Assembly (NCBI RefSeq): GCF_963855985.1
Contig: NC_087092.1
Location: forward strand, 6,262,001 to 6,326,000
Length of the DNA stretch: 64,000 bases
Direction of reading: 5' to 3'
Source of the DNA: Ostrinia nubilalis
Lineage: Eukaryota > Arthropoda > Insecta > Lepidoptera > Crambidae
The notes under the pieces were generated by a model. It saw only the letters and a list, made by a program, of their open reading frames with translations. It was not told the origin of the DNA and did no database searches. Made by a program: the position numbers and the translations under genes. Positions 13,451-26,705 of this stretch are shown piece by piece (position 1 is the stretch's first letter; each line of letters starts with the position of its first letter).

Positions 13451-14109
13451 AATCCGGCTGAGGTGAGGTGGCTTGAGGCGCGGAACTCACTACGTGTATT
13501 CTTCAGTTTTCGCGCTTTGATGTAAGATAACGAGTGTTGTAAAACATGACGATCTAGGTATGCTTTTGAAGTTAGATAGAACTATTGCTTGTCTATGAAA
13601 TAATACACTTTTTTTAGATACTTGAGGACTCTACACACCAAGCTTATTTGAAAAGAAACATGTCGACGATGTGTACATTGTATGGCTTTTGACTTGTACT
13701 ATAATATATTAGTAATTTATTTATTTATTTTGGCTTTTCAACAATGAGTACACTATTATTTAAAATACATAACCAAAATTACATGTATCATCACTTAAAG
13801 AAAAGCACAATCAGCAAACATGTGCCAAATAATGTGTAACTACGCAAAAAAATGCAAATACTACCTACACTACAGTAGGTACATCTATATTACTACAGTA
13901 TACAATAATACAGATGCATCGAACATATTCGCAAATGTGTCTGTGCTTTCGACGACTTATGTCGGCGGGTTTGTTATATAAACTGCAACACTGGACAACT
14001 GAAAGCGGTCTTCAAAAGCGGATATCGAGTCCTAAATTACCTATTATTTTGCAACTAACTAAAACTTTGTTAAATAAATCGTAGTGTCATAAATCAGTTG
14101 CTGTTTATA

Positions 14110-15208
14110 CAGTGTGAGTCACGTTAAAGTGTACATATAAAAATAGATGAAACTCGACCTATTTTTATCGACAAAAAAGAGGTCAAAAATTTTTTGAGAT
14201 TTTTTTTTAATTTTTTATAGAATTTTTTTTCTTCCAATTACTTATTGTAAAAAAAACGTAATAACTTTTAAACTAAGCGGTATATCCTGATAAAATAAAA
14301 ACAGCAATAATGCTAAATAACAGGCGATACTAAAAAATACATAAAAAAGGCCAACAAATAATAAAAAATGATACTTTTTGAAAAAAAATCTGCTTTTAAA
14401 TTCGTGTTTTTTTAGTTATTTGATAAATTTCTCCAAAAAATGCCCCTATAACCGGTAGTTTTTATTACTTTGTATTATTCTCTATTGTATTACCTTCGTA
14501 AAACCAAAAATCGCATGTCTCTATCCCTATCACAACATATGCTATGATCGTTTGAACTCTAAGGCCTGCCACAACATTATTCTCCGCTACAGGTAGAGAC
14601 AATTTTAATTTTAACTAAAATGCTTATTTTACTTCGAAATCTGTTGTTTTTATTTGAAATGTAACTTGTCTTTATCAAAATTACAAATCTAGAGCCTTTT
14701 TCAGTTTCGTTGTTAACGAAGCTTTGAATGGCGCGCCCGGAGAGGCTTAGTTCAAACGATCATTGCAAACGTTGTGATAGGGATAGAGACATGCGATTTT
14801 TGGTTTTACGAAGGTAATACGATAGAAAATAATACAAAGTAACAAAAACTACCAGTTATAGGGGCATTTTTTGGAGAAATTTATCAAATAACTAAAAAAA
14901 CACGAATTTAAAAGCAGATTTTTTCAAAAAGTATCATTTTTTATTATTTGTTGGCCTTTTTTATGTATTTTATGTATTTTTTTAGTATCGCCTGTTATTT
15001 AGTTATATTACTGTTTTTATTTTATCAGGATATACCGCTTAGTTTAAAAGTTATTACGTTTTCTTTACAATAAGTAATTGGAAGAAAAAAAATTCTTTAA
15101 AAAATTAAAAAAAAATCTCAAAAATTTTTTGACCTAGAATTTTTTGTCGATAAAAATAGGTCTAGTTTCATCTATTTTCATATGTACACTTTAACGTGAC
15201 TCACACTG
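14110..15208. mobile_element. 1.1-kb foldback DNA element with ~460-bp inverted arms
   Basis: The element begins CAGTGTGAGTCACGTTAAAG and ends with the reverse complement of that sequence. TA lies on both sides (14108-14109 and 15209-15210), consistent with a TA target duplication. The arms run from 14110 to about 14569 and from about 14741 to 15208 and pair almost base for base, including long A and T tracts. The central unpaired segment (about 14570-14740) holds no coding frame. The element is therefore non-autonomous. TA duplications fit Tc1/mariner-type and some other DNA transposons; I cannot name the family. Divergence between the arms is slight, so the copy looks fairly young. Confidence 0.85.
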
Positions 15209-15849
15209 TATTACATTCATGCATCAGTTAACGTTTACTGAAATTAGCTTTGCCGTTATTAAACAATTGACTATTCCCGAATAACTTCGTAAATGAAGTC
15301 CAATTTATCGAACTTCATAAAACAGTACTATAATCATTGTGCGTAATGGCACCCCAAGCAAGCGTAACGACGATCTCAACTATTGGCAATACCATAAAGT
15401 AATTAGTGTAATAGTCCACTTTGTACCGTCTCCTTTAAATATTATGTAGGCACCGGTTATTGGCGGATCCTCGTATTTATGTAAACAATTATTTCTCTCT
15501 AATTGCTAGAGCAGGATGCTGGCTCGCATTTCACCACTAATGAACACAATAATGTAATAGATATTTTCTGACCTCTCAGAATAATGAATATACATACATA
15601 AATTGGTTTGTTCCAAGGTAAAAGTATTACTTACGAGAAGGGAAAGCCGGAAAATCGTAATCAACAGATTTAGTCGCGATATTTTAAGAAAATATATTGG
15701 GACTTTGTTGTGTTGTAATGAAAGTTAATTTTGTTTTACCCGACTGCGCCAGAAGGAGGGTTATTTTTGTTTTATGTTGAAAACTTAGTGAGGTGCGTAA
15801 ATTAAAATCAATTTGGATCATAGTATTCTCAATCAATCAGATTGATTAA

Positions 15850-15962
15850 TGCCCGTTTTCACCATCAATCCCTAATTTTTAAGTGACCCCTATGGTGACA
15901 CACAGGCATTTTGTTTTCATAGGGGTCACTTAAAAAATAGGGATTGATGGTGAAAACGGGCA
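15850..15962. mobile_element. 113-bp hairpin MITE with TAA duplication (PIF/Harbinger-like)
   Basis: TGCCCGTTTTCACCATCAAT at the left end is mirrored exactly at the right end. The inverted arms reach about 48 bp with only slight differences, leaving a loop of about 20 bases. TAA flanks the element on both sides (15847-15849 and 15963-15965). A 3-bp TWA duplication with a small palindromic element is typical of PIF/Harbinger MITEs. There is no coding capacity. The nearly perfect arms suggest a recent insertion. Confidence 0.8.
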
Positions 15963-18900
15963 TAAGTCTCTTCTACTTCGTGTCACTCTATTACTGAAAT
16001 GGCTCTTAAATTATTTGATACCGATGTTGTTATGTTTTTCTTTTAGTATAACTACGTAGTACTTATTATTATTCTGTGGTATAACGCAATATTTTAGTAT
16101 TTACGTCATGCTTTTAAGTTACGTATAAAGTTACCTATCGCTTATTCGTAACGACATCTATTTCGAACATTAAGGAAAAGAGTTCGTTCTAAATTATCGA
16201 CGAAATAAACTTTGTGAAAATTGGCTATATTTTATGTTTATGTGAAAACTAGAGAAAATGTGTTTTAAGCCTTCCTTTCTAGGATGTTCTAAATTGTGAA
16301 AATAACGGTGGATAGTAGACATTTCGTGATAAGCGGTATAACTGGGTAATAATTAACAATATTTCTGCTTGACAAGGCCATAGGGTGTTATCTTATAAAT
16401 TAAGATAGCAAATCCTCGCAACGGTTCCGAGCGATGATATCAATGACGGGTGGCAGTGATTTGTTAAGGCATTAATTACAAGTGGTTGCAAATTAGTGAT
16501 GTTGATGGTATTTTTTATCGTCGATCTTTCTTCGATAGTATGGGTAGGGGAACGGGTCGGCGTTATGGGTGTAAAGCACGATGTTGATAATTGCCGGTGG
16601 TTGTACAACGGAAGCAGATAAAATATGTTCACGCACGCTGCGGCATTACCGGGCTTACCGCGGCCATAACATTGCCGGGTTAATCTTAAAACGCCGATAT
16701 ATTTGCTTGTTTCAACAATCCGTATCGAATGTACTCGATTTGAGGTTATGCGAGAGATTTACGTTAAAAATATTTGAGTGGTACCATTTGGCGATCGTTT
16801 GCGGAGTGCTTTTTTACAACAGTTCGGTCGAAATTTTTGCAAAGCTCTAGTTTAGTTTATGGCGTGCTCCATTATAACATCGGTTCCGATTCGCCATTGT
16901 TAGTTTAACGTTAGTTTTCAACTCGTTTAGAAAAAATCTCGCACTCAGGTCTGGTCGGTATAGTTAAGTTTAAACGCTCGGCACTTTAAACGTTTATAGC
17001 TGAATCGTTAAAACTGTCTCGTTTTATTAGACGTTCTGTTAAGAAATCCGCGTCTCAATATTAAAAAATCTCTTGAAGAAAATAACTCTGTTAAAATTAG
17101 TTTAAAGAAAATTTACGTGTGTAAGTAAGCGATGTTCTTTTAGTATATGCACTTAGCGCACAAACGCTGCAGTTGGCATCTTGGTATCAGTTGTTGAGCT
17201 CACAGTTCTGTTACTTTAAAGTTGCTAGAATTTAACCAAATCTAGTGCAGTTTCTAATAAGCATCCACTCTGGTCGTGGAATTGCTAAAAAGCACGTTCG
17301 CACAGACGTGCGGTGTTTAGTGTTGTAGGTAGAGCCATGCTATGAGTATCGATAAACTCACCCAAATAATCCTAAAAAACAGCGTTTAATTTTTTGCTTC
17401 TTAAAAACTACTTTTTGTCATTTTGCTTTTAGATAGGGATCACAAATATTTCAGATCTCGTTTAGAAGCATAAATAAACCATTTACTCATAAACAGGTTA
17501 TAAAACCGTCTTCTTTCAAAGTCTACAATTACAAATAAACTCATCGCACATTTTCCTTTTTCACGATTGTCACTTCAGCATTGTTTATCGATACATTCCC
17601 CCCACTAGCATCGTTACGTAAATACCGCTAGCATCCTAATCTTGCAGCGAGAAAGTTGCACGCAAGCTCTGTAAACAACGGAGGTGAGTCCATTGCGCAT
17701 CGAGTAACCCCGAGTCGAAATGTGATTAGGGGCAGCCTTACGCTGTCTCCAGTTTTATTCGACTTTTTCTCAACTAGTACTAGTGAGTTCAAAAAAGCTA
17801 TTCCGTTCTGATTCTCAAAGTTTGGGGGACTCGCTTTGTGACATCGCATTGTCGGGCCCTTATTGTTTTTGTTTGCTATTTTATAAGTGAATAGAGTAAG
17901 GCGGTGGGAATAATTTTCGAGTATCTGCCTCAAATAATATACATGATATTTTCACAAATTCTAAGTCTAAAGACAGGCGTAGATGGATGAGCTACATTAA
18001 AAAAAAAGAATAGCACCTCTTCTTAATCTATGCACCAGCGAAGTTTAAAATGTCAATTAGATAGATTTTGTACATCATTTGTTTTCTTTTTCAAAGTATC
18101 CTCACGTATTTACTTATCTACAGAAGGAGCTTCATATTATGCTTGGTAGCAACTAGCAACAATATTCAGACATGTTTAAGAACCGCTGGCTTATGGAAAT
18201 GCACATCCCGTCTATACGTTTGTTTAGTAAAACTGTGCAATACTCGTTTGCGGAATTCAGGTGCTTTACACAATGACTGCAACTTCGGAATCTTCTGCAC
18301 TAGCGAATGCAGTTAGAGGTACTGATATATTTTTAATGCGAACCAACGAACAACCTTTGGCCGTAACGCCTCCTTTATGAACTTGCGGAAACTTTTTAAA
18401 AGTCGCATTCCGCGGGTATATTTTAAAAATATAACCTCTGCTCGCGTTATTATTTCTGTAAACTTTCAGAACTCAATTTGATAAGTCTTATTTTTTAGGA
18501 GCTTGCTCGCTAAATTCGCTTTTAAGTAAATGGGTAATGGGTGGGAATAAAAAATACAAATTCTGCCCTGAAGTGTTGCCAGCTCACACCTGAGAGTGCG
18601 AGATTGTGCCAGTTCAAAGCGGTTATGACCAGTAACAGGTAGGTATCGCCGGTGGCGACGCGCTGCGGAGCTTATTTCAATCCAAATTTGGGGGATGTGA
18701 TATTCTCGAGCAAGATATTCTTGTAAATGCGAAAAGGTATTGCTTTTGCTTTTTGGTAATATTTGGCTGCAAATTGGATGTGTACCAAATTAATTTATTA
18801 ATAATGAAAATAGTGTGGTGATTTTTAAAAACTTTCTCATACCTATTGCAAAATAATATATTAATACCTACTCTAAACCATAAATATGAAAGCTTTAATT

Positions 18901-19862
18901 TTGTTTGTTTTTAAAAAGCAAAATTTTATTTTGCTAGAGATGTTTCAGTGTGATCCTATTATTCTTTCTTTTACCATAATGAAAATAATAAAATGGGTTT
19001 TGCAATTTGCAAAATAAATATAATATCTGGCCTTACGTTTGTTTTAAAATTTAACTACATGTCGATTTCAAAAACTAATTTTTAAACGTATAAGCGTGTT
19101 AATCCGCAAATCATTACCCACACTCGATAACTCAGCAAATTACACAGCAAGATTATACAGGATGTCGAACATACTAATTAACCTTGTAACTCAAAACTTA
19201 CCAGCGAACTTTAAATTGAACGTTGCATGCAGCGCTAAACGAGATGTTTGGTGGGTGTTAAACACGCATTACCAGTTTTAGCCCGAAAACCGGTTAAACT
19301 GGGAAAAGCTGGTGGGAAACCGATTCCAGTTACTAGGTATTATTTGCTGCTTTAACTGTGTACAATTGTACATGTAGGTACTAAATTGGAAATAATTTAT
19401 GTACCATTCGTGTGTCTAAATATGAATATTAAAAAAATATGGATTTGATTTGATTTCAGCTTAAAGCTTTGTATAAATATGCTAAGATTTTTGATTCATA
19501 TGGTAGAGAAAACAGCTCACCTATCAAGTTAAACACTGGGGTTTTTTATGTAGTTGCAATAAGTATAATTTTACTTCTTTTATAGTCACGTAAAGCTTGG
19601 TCTATGTATAATAAGTTTTAGGTAGGTAAAATCACCTAGAAAATATATTCTCTCAAAGAATTGTTATTTTAAAAGTCTAGAGTCGGAATTCTATTTAATT
19701 CCAACGTCAACTCAATTACGATAAAGCTAAAAATTCCAGCAGTCATCTCTTTATCGTGTTAACTCGTTGTAATAACACCTCGGAATCCAGGCAGTTGAAG
19801 TGTTAACCGGGTTTCATCCAAAATCAAGCAGCGTGTGAAACCGGAGCGAGTAACACAGATAC

Positions 19863-19912
19863 TGCCGGGGGCTCCCCGGCCGCCGGTTCCGGCCCGGGCG
19901 GCTTATCACCGC
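19863..19912. other. Very GC-rich, self-complementary patch
   Basis: A block of about 50 bases, almost all G and C, carries several nested palindromic pieces such as GCCGGGGGCTCCCCGGC. It stands out from the AT-rich flanks. It may be part of a CpG-rich regulatory element. I see no exon signals. Confidence 0.4.
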
Positions 19913-20353
19913 CGATAGGGTACGTAGACCCTGTATAGCGGTAACCCAGTTATGAAGCATTTTGCCGCCATACTATGTCTGAGCTAATTCCTCGAAATTA
20001 GTTCGATGTTCAACTGTTTAAGTATTGAATCTAGTAAATTCCACGAATGTATATTTTAACTCGATTTTTAAAAGGTACAATTTTAATGTAATAAAACTCG
20101 CGGCCGCGGAGTCGAGTTTTATGAGAAATAGCATTAAATCCGCCCAAATGTATCGCAAAACTTCCCGGAAAAATGAGTGAGCATTTGCAAAACTGTCGCC
20201 ACCAAATTGCTAGGTTTAACTGCTTTTGTAGGCGTCCTTTTAGGCGACTTCACGCCGCTTTTGCCCAAACGCCCGCCGGTGCTTTTCTAAATTTCTGCGG
20301 CGCAAACGAAAACAGACGAATCGAAAAGCAACGGATCAAAGTCCGAACAATAA

Positions 20354-20371
20354 AGAGAGAGAGAGAGAGAG
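20354..20371 (+). repeat. (AG)n microsatellite
   Basis: Nine AG units followed by GCGAGA. GA tracts are potential GAGA-factor (Trl) binding sequence in insects, but only the repeat itself is seen here. Confidence 0.8.
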
Positions 20372-22794
20372 CGAGATATATCTATCATTATTTTCGGACG
20401 TCAACATCAAAGAAGCAGCGCGGGTCGGCTTACACTCATCTCGTTAAAGCACTAATCCCCTTTTTATAAGTCGATCGAGTAGAAACCGAGATAACTCCGC
20501 TTATTTCCGAAATTAGTTCCGAACTACAGCGTTATCGAAACTTGTACACGGCTCGATTGGTCCAATCTGCGTAATATTACACAAGTTCTTGATTAAATTT
20601 AATAAAACCAAGACGGTTACCTAATTGCGCCGGGGAAGTTTCATTAACGACTGTTCGATTCGCACCGAGGAGCGTAGTATTCCATCGATGTCGCTATGCG
20701 CGGAGAAATTCGCCGAACAAAAGATCCGGTCTGAATTTTAATTCTGGAAGCGTCACGGTGCACGATTGAATCATTTGGCAACGTGGATTGAGAGCGCCTA
20801 GTGAGTGGGTGCCGCTCTCCCCCACTAATGAGATTTATCAACGCGGTTGATTTCGCTCGCCGATTACGCGATTGTGAGCCTTGATTTTCTTATGATACCA
20901 TTTAAAGTTATTGACGGCGATTTTTATCGGTAACTCGATTAAGATTCATTGCGCGAATGGAATCGCATTTGAGGTTGGAAATTAAAACGCTTTTCATTTG
21001 TTTTTCCACCCCAAACATCCAACATTGGCTTAGTCATTTCGTTCTGATTGAAAGCCATTTATTGTATCAGTTCGGTATTTGTAGTTCGAAATCAAGGTTG
21101 AAAACAAGTGCCCAATTATTCTGGCTATTACGTAAGAAAATCAATGTCTAATTGCAGGAGTAGCGAGAAACAGAATTTTAAATTGAAAAACTTCAGCTGC
21201 TTTAAAGTCAATTAAAAACGCAAACAGAATTAACAAAGTTAAATTCAAAGCAATATCTAGTTAAGCGATAGTTGAAGCACTACAAATAGGTGTATCGTGT
21301 TAATATCAGTTTTAAACACATTGCTTGTTAACAGAGTCAGAAACTTAAGCGGTGCAGGGTTGCTTATTAGCTGCGTTTCACTTTCAAGCTATACTTTCGT
21401 ATTGCGTCTGCCAACTTGGTTACGTGCACTTGAAACACGAGGCGAACGTGGGTTTACCTTTTGTTGTTTTGAAATAAGATTTATAAAATAAATTTTATAA
21501 ATTAAATGTGTAGGTACTTGAGCTAGACGTAGGAAGGTTAAAGAAATATAATAGGGCTGAAGTCTTTTGATATAAAGGGCAAACATGTTATTTCATTAAT
21601 TAGTCTAAAGACCTTTTGTATATGTTATCAGTTTGAGTATTAGTTGAGGAATAAATAAAAGCCAAGTTACTTTTGGCTAAGAAGTGAAATACAAAGTTAA
21701 ATTTTATTTTTGTGCGAACGAAGTCACAGCAAAACCTAGTTAAAAATTGTACGCACGAACAAAAACAAAATCGCATCTAAGAAAAGAAAACAAATTAAGT
21801 CTGTTAAGAGAAATTTGATTTTTTCCATTAACATCGAGCATGAAAATAAATAGCGGAGGAAAACTTGAACCGACAAATGGGAGCAATAATAAATCCAAAC
21901 TAATGAACCATATTTTATCAATTATCGTTATGGTACGAGTACGTTCGGAGCGATCGTGAAAAAACTCACGTCGAGAAAAACGGAAATAAAAGTGGTATTA
22001 ATTTAATCGTGGCACTTCATTAGTTTCAGTGGTGCGGTCGGGTGGGCAAACAAATAAAATGTTTGATCTCGCCCGCTATGCAATCCGAGCGATATTTCGA
22101 ATCATTACAATCAACAGTCCATTGGCTATGCTTTTGCCAGCTACTCGATGCTGTAGCTACCTGTTGCGCCAAGATTCAGTTTAAGACTCGATTTTAGTGA
22201 AATGAACGGACAGAGAATAGATAAATATTTTATTCCGATGCAGTATCGAGTTATGTGCACTCGTGCGCGATGCCCGATTTTATCGATATTGTCCGTTTTA
22301 AATCTGATTTCCTAGCTTAGAAACGTTCGATTTTTAAGATACAACATATCAAGTAATCAGATCAAACTTGGAAAGGTTTATTGGATTAAATAAACGCTAC
22401 TCGTTTAACTAACTTCATTTGATTTAAGCGGAATTAACGCAAAATCCAATTCATTAAACAAATCTCGTTGATTAATTATTAGTATTTGTTTTGAAAACAT
22501 ACTCCATTATTCTATTGGCGCAATAAAAATAAACTGAGCTCGTAAAATAAATGGAGTATTTATTGAAAACGGTCACGATAATTATGATGGATGCATAATA
22601 GATGTAATTGGAAGGTACGGTATGACGCCGCGGCCGGTGGTGATTATAAGAGGGAATATTAAATTGATATCAAATATTTGCTTTTCAATTGTAATTAAGC
22701 ATCTATTTTTAACTTGTGTTGTTTTGGTTGAGGCAAAGAAGCCTTTGGATCGCAATAATTAATCTTAGTTGCGTTTGCATATCGATGTATTTTG

Positions 22795-22816
22795 CAAATG
22801 TTTGATCAAACATTTG
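22795..22816. repeat. 22-bp perfect palindrome with terminal E-box-like ends
   Basis: The half-site CAAATGTTTGA is followed directly by its reverse complement with no loop. Both ends carry an E-box-like CAAATG/CATTTG, and the centre is TGATCA. It could bind a dimeric factor or be chance. Confidence 0.5.
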
Positions 22817-24924
22817 TGCAGGTTGGCGACGCATTCCCTAATAAGCCGAGGGCGAGCCGAAGCAGCCTGTGACACACGTCGCGAGCCCTCGAGGGTCGAG
22901 TGGCCTACCGCGTTCGTTAGCGACCGCGTCACAAACTACACTTCTCTGTCCCACTCCGCCCCACTCCTCAGCTCTTTTCATTAGGAAGTAATTCAGAGCA
23001 CCCCGCTCTCTTCCGCTTCATTCCTTCACGTTTGTACGGGCAAGAGTGCTCGTGGCCTCGCTGAATCAGGTAAGGCTTTTGTGACAAGATTAAAGGGAAC
23101 ACGGTTTCTTAGCCGACCTAGCCACACTCCGCAAGCTAAATTTGGAATTTAGGACTCCCCGTTGTAAGGCACAAATTGCAACGGAACAGTGGCAACTTAA
23201 TTTTGTGTTGTCTGAAGTATAAACTGAAAATAACGGGTATAAAATTTCAGTTTTAAAATTAGCTTGGTGGCATTCGTTTATTCTGTTTTTAGTTATGTGA
23301 TCTCAGCGTTTTTCAATATTTGCCTGTTTTCGAATGGACTACTTTGCGTTCAAAATGGTTTTGTAAAATGCTTTGTCAATAGATTTTGTAAGCGAAAACC
23401 GTATTTGAGCAATAGTGTATTTTTGCCGGTGGGAAAATATCAATTTAATTTAAAGAGTGCAAACCCGTACCTACGTTGGAATCAAACTATGGATGCATTC
23501 AATTAAGAGGGGACAGAATTTCATTTTGGGTAACATAGTCGTGAAAGTTGTTAGCCAATGGCTGTGCGAGCTTATAACACCTGGGCTTTTAAGCTGGCGC
23601 TGTGCAGCGTGCAGAAAATTCCATGACAACTAAGCTCTGTCATAGTGTGAGCAAAACAGTCTCATAAATTCAAATATTTATTTATGAAATTATATTACTT
23701 TAGTAAACAAAATAAGGTACAGAGGATGCACTTCAAGCTAAGAACTTGTGGCATCTTCTAAGGACGATTTTACAACAATAAAAAACTGCTGATGTCAGCA
23801 ATAATTTTTTAATGCAGTTGAACTCTCTCAGGTTTGGTTAGCCATGTAATAGGTATGCATTTTTTGACATTCGATTATAATATTGTAACATTAATTAAAG
23901 AAATATGCACATGTGACACATTTAGTGACTTTTATTTTTCAACTAAAAGCACCTTTTATGAAATAAAACCTAATATTAAAAGCACTATGACCTAACTGTT
24001 CTATTCCACTCGCACTCGCTCTGTCTCGCGTGGAAATTACTGCGGAAACGTCACTTCCGACAAATTACTCGTCTCTTAAACGTGCGAGCAATTTGGTAAT
24101 GCACTTTTATCTATCTACCCGCATGTGGACGTAAACGCAAGTCGTTTATGGAAGGATTCCAGTGCATAGGTACCGTCGGGTTTGCATTCGTCACGTAGAT
24201 AATGCTTGGTTGGTTTGTTGGTATTTATTTTATTTTTCAGCAGTTTAAAAAAACTGTAAAAGCCAATTATTAGGTAGATCAGGTTTTATGCATCATTTTG
24301 AACTACTCAGAGCTTTTTTGAAAGTTTTATCAATCGACTAAACTACCTTAGCATAGTATTTTGTCCCCTTCAAAAATAATTATCTGAAAGTATCGTTATC
24401 GTTACGAAGCAAGATCACCGTTGACTCATTCTAAAAGGCCAATGTTCATGTTCTCCATTTAATATCCTTCTGATTACAAATAAAGAGGCGATTCTGTATG
24501 AATATGGAATCAAAAAAATCTAATTCAAATTATTTACTCGTAATTGCATGTCACATCAGTAAAGGTATTTTCATATATCAAAAAACTTTTGACGTGAAAT
24601 CCTAATCAAAGCTTTTAAGAGCCATTTCACAAAAATATTCCGCGCGAATTTAGCTACAAACTGTCAATGCAACGACAAAAGAGTAAAAAGAACGCCGAAA
24701 TGGACAAAAAAATCTTGAGCCGTGACCGTATTAAGACTTGATATAAGTTATTAATTTTAAGGTAGAATAAGGTATTAAAACATGATAAATTAATTTAAAA
24801 TTTTAATAGAGTTTATTTAGTCTTTTAAAGATTTTTATACTTATTTCGATTAATAATGAAACACGAATAGGTATAATATGTAAAATATATTATATTAAGT
24901 ACAAAATAAAGACAGTCACATAGT

Positions 24925-25140
24925 GAAAAAAATCTGCCCCCTTGCAGCTATCATCCAGGTCCATCATCGGACCCTGGATATCATTTACCTAGACGAAGTA
25001 TTCGTCATGGCGAATTACACAAGCCCAAATTCCATAGGGTTCTATTGTTTTGTTATGGAGTTGCAATGGAGGTGGCCATTCCAACTCCTCCAGATCCATT
25101 ATCAGACAGAGCTAAGAAATAAATAAATATTATTATTATT
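24925..25140 (+). mobile_element. Possible retroelement 3' end with ATT-rich tail
   Basis: A moderately GC-rich 200-bp block ends in GAAATAAATAAATATTATTA, a form typical of LINE 3' tails in insects. There is a 67-codon open frame (24923-25126), but I recognise no reverse transcriptase motif. The block also immediately precedes the Helitron start at 25189. The call rests only on the tail structure and a general resemblance to interspersed repeats. Confidence 0.25.
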
Positions 25141-26470
25141 TAACAAATAACTAAAATAAATTCATCTTACTATCTTTCTTCTTACTAGTCTTACTAATAT
25201 TATAAATACGAAAGTTTGTATGGATGTTTCGATGTTTGTTACTCGTTCACGCAAAAACTAGGGGAGAGGGGGGCAGCTTTGGACAGGGGCAGCTTAGAAC
25301 AAATGAATTTAAAAATCACTGGTTTAGGCTACAATGGTATAAATCATAATTTATCTTGCCAGCACTGATGTGCATAGCCGTCACATCACATTTTTAATAT
25401 CTAACTGTAGGTTAACCGGCAAAAGTGGTTTTTTGTTTTTGACTGCCAATTTCGCACTTTTTTATTTTGGTTCTAAGGATTTTGTGGACGTAGTTTTATA
25501 AAATAGTGAGTGGTTTGTTTACTATATGGAAGTTTAAATAGTTTCAATGAAGATTTGATAAGAAATTGCGATATAAAAGTATGTTCCGTTATTAAATTTA
25601 TGTTTTTTTCTGGAAATATACCCATGGGGCAGTTTTGAACGAAATGGTTGGGGCACCTTTGAACTTTATAAATTTTCTTTTTTAAGTGGTATTATGAAAC
25701 CTTATGTTTTCTAATACTTCGTAGAAGGTTTTTACATAAAAAATAAGCAGATTGCTTTACTGTGACAGATAAAATTTCAAGCTGGGTGAAGTCCGGGCAA
25801 AAGCTAGTTTTAGTAATTGATTGATATTTTTTAAATTATGCAGTTTTGTGTTTGATGTGTCATTAAACAGAAAGTTTATTAGTATTAAGTTAATTGATAT
25901 ATCTTATATTTCGACACCTTCAGGTTCAATTGTCGTATAAACCATTTTGGCCAAATCGAGTTATATATACCATTTTAATCAGAATTTTTTTCTCTATCGA
26001 GCTGTATATTCGAAATATTGAAATTCGCTAAAAAAATGTTTATACGCCCCAAAAAACTATAGCGTAAAAGATAAATAAATACCTTATAAACAGTGTAAAA
26101 ACCGAACGCTTGTTTTTGGTATTTTTGCTAAGATGTATCAACCATACATTTTTTTAAGCCAGGACGTAAAACTCTCTCGTAATTGAAAATGGTTTTTACG
26201 CCTAAAGACATGGCGTTTTATGTCCAGATTCAACGTCGTAAGTCCACGTATTCAATATGGTAATTATCTGTTTCATATTCATATTCATTTATTTATTGCA
26301 TCACATATGTATGTATGTACAGTAAGTAAGTTTTTCTTATTTATAAAGTTAAAGAAAGTTGATTGTTTCTACTTTTAAAGATAATAACTAAATATATAAG
26401 GTAGCTTTCCAAGTCCAGTACATCCGTGAATAGTAATGATGACCGGGTCATGAAATCGAAACTCTATTTA

Positions 26471-26705
26471 GTCCGTCAGACAGAGAATTAGAAAATTTAG
26501 ACTCATACTTTAATTTTTTCCCATAATCGAAGAATTACTGTATTATATTGAGTTGAAATGTCGCGTGACGTCACTTTTGAGTAAAAATTCTACTCAAGCG
26601 TGACGTATCGCACCATTTCAACTCGATGTAGCACTGATATTATTAAATTATGAAAGAAAATAAAAAATATGAGTCTCATATTTTCTAATTATCTGTTTGA
26701 CGGAC
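26471..26705. mobile_element. 235-bp hairpin MITE, third nesting level
   Basis: It starts GTCCGTCAGACAGAGAATTA and ends with a close inverted copy. The pairing continues inward for almost the full length to a centre at about 26588, so the whole element can fold as one hairpin. The inner arms contain GTGACGTCAC on one side and a diverged GTGACGTATC-type partner on the other. I do not see a clean target duplication: the flanks are TATTTA and AAATAA. It is non-coding and depends on an unknown transposase. Confidence 0.7.
26566..26573. promoter_or_regulatory. CRE consensus TGACGTCA inside a MITE arm
   Basis: An exact TGACGTCA palindrome, the consensus for CREB/ATF-type bZIP factors. Transposon copies carrying it could spread binding sites. 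Only the sequence match is observed. Confidence 0.2.

Larger units (their letters stand above)
10676..14107. other. No supported gene; noncoding DNA
   Basis: No convincing reading frame. The stretch holds a C10 run (11430-11439), an AT-rich hairpin (13103-13142) and a short GGC-rich patch (13431-13450) inside a CpG-containing block of about 13250-13500. At 13715-13735 there is a TTTA-rich tract that could be a reversed LINE tail, without supporting sequence. Confidence 0.5.
15966..24920. other. Long repeat-poor noncoding tract
   Basis: About 9 kb with no TIR pair, LINE tail, SINE or Helitron end that I can see. It holds GC-rich patches (about 19860-19915 and 22850-22950), a GA microsatellite (20354-20371) and a 22-bp palindrome (22795-22816). 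The open frames present (up to 101 codons, for example 17628-17933 minus) look like chance. Low transposon density in a transposon-rich neighbourhood can mean selection against insertions, but that is inference. Confidence 0.5.

Noticed and set aside
20354..20371. GA tract as a GAGA-factor promoter element
   Set aside because: A microsatellite alone is not evidence of a promoter. No transcription start signals or gene lie nearby.
24923..25126. 67-codon frame as a gene
   Set aside because: It sits in a block that ends in a retroelement-like ATT-rich tail. No protein motif was found, so it was treated as a weak repeat call.
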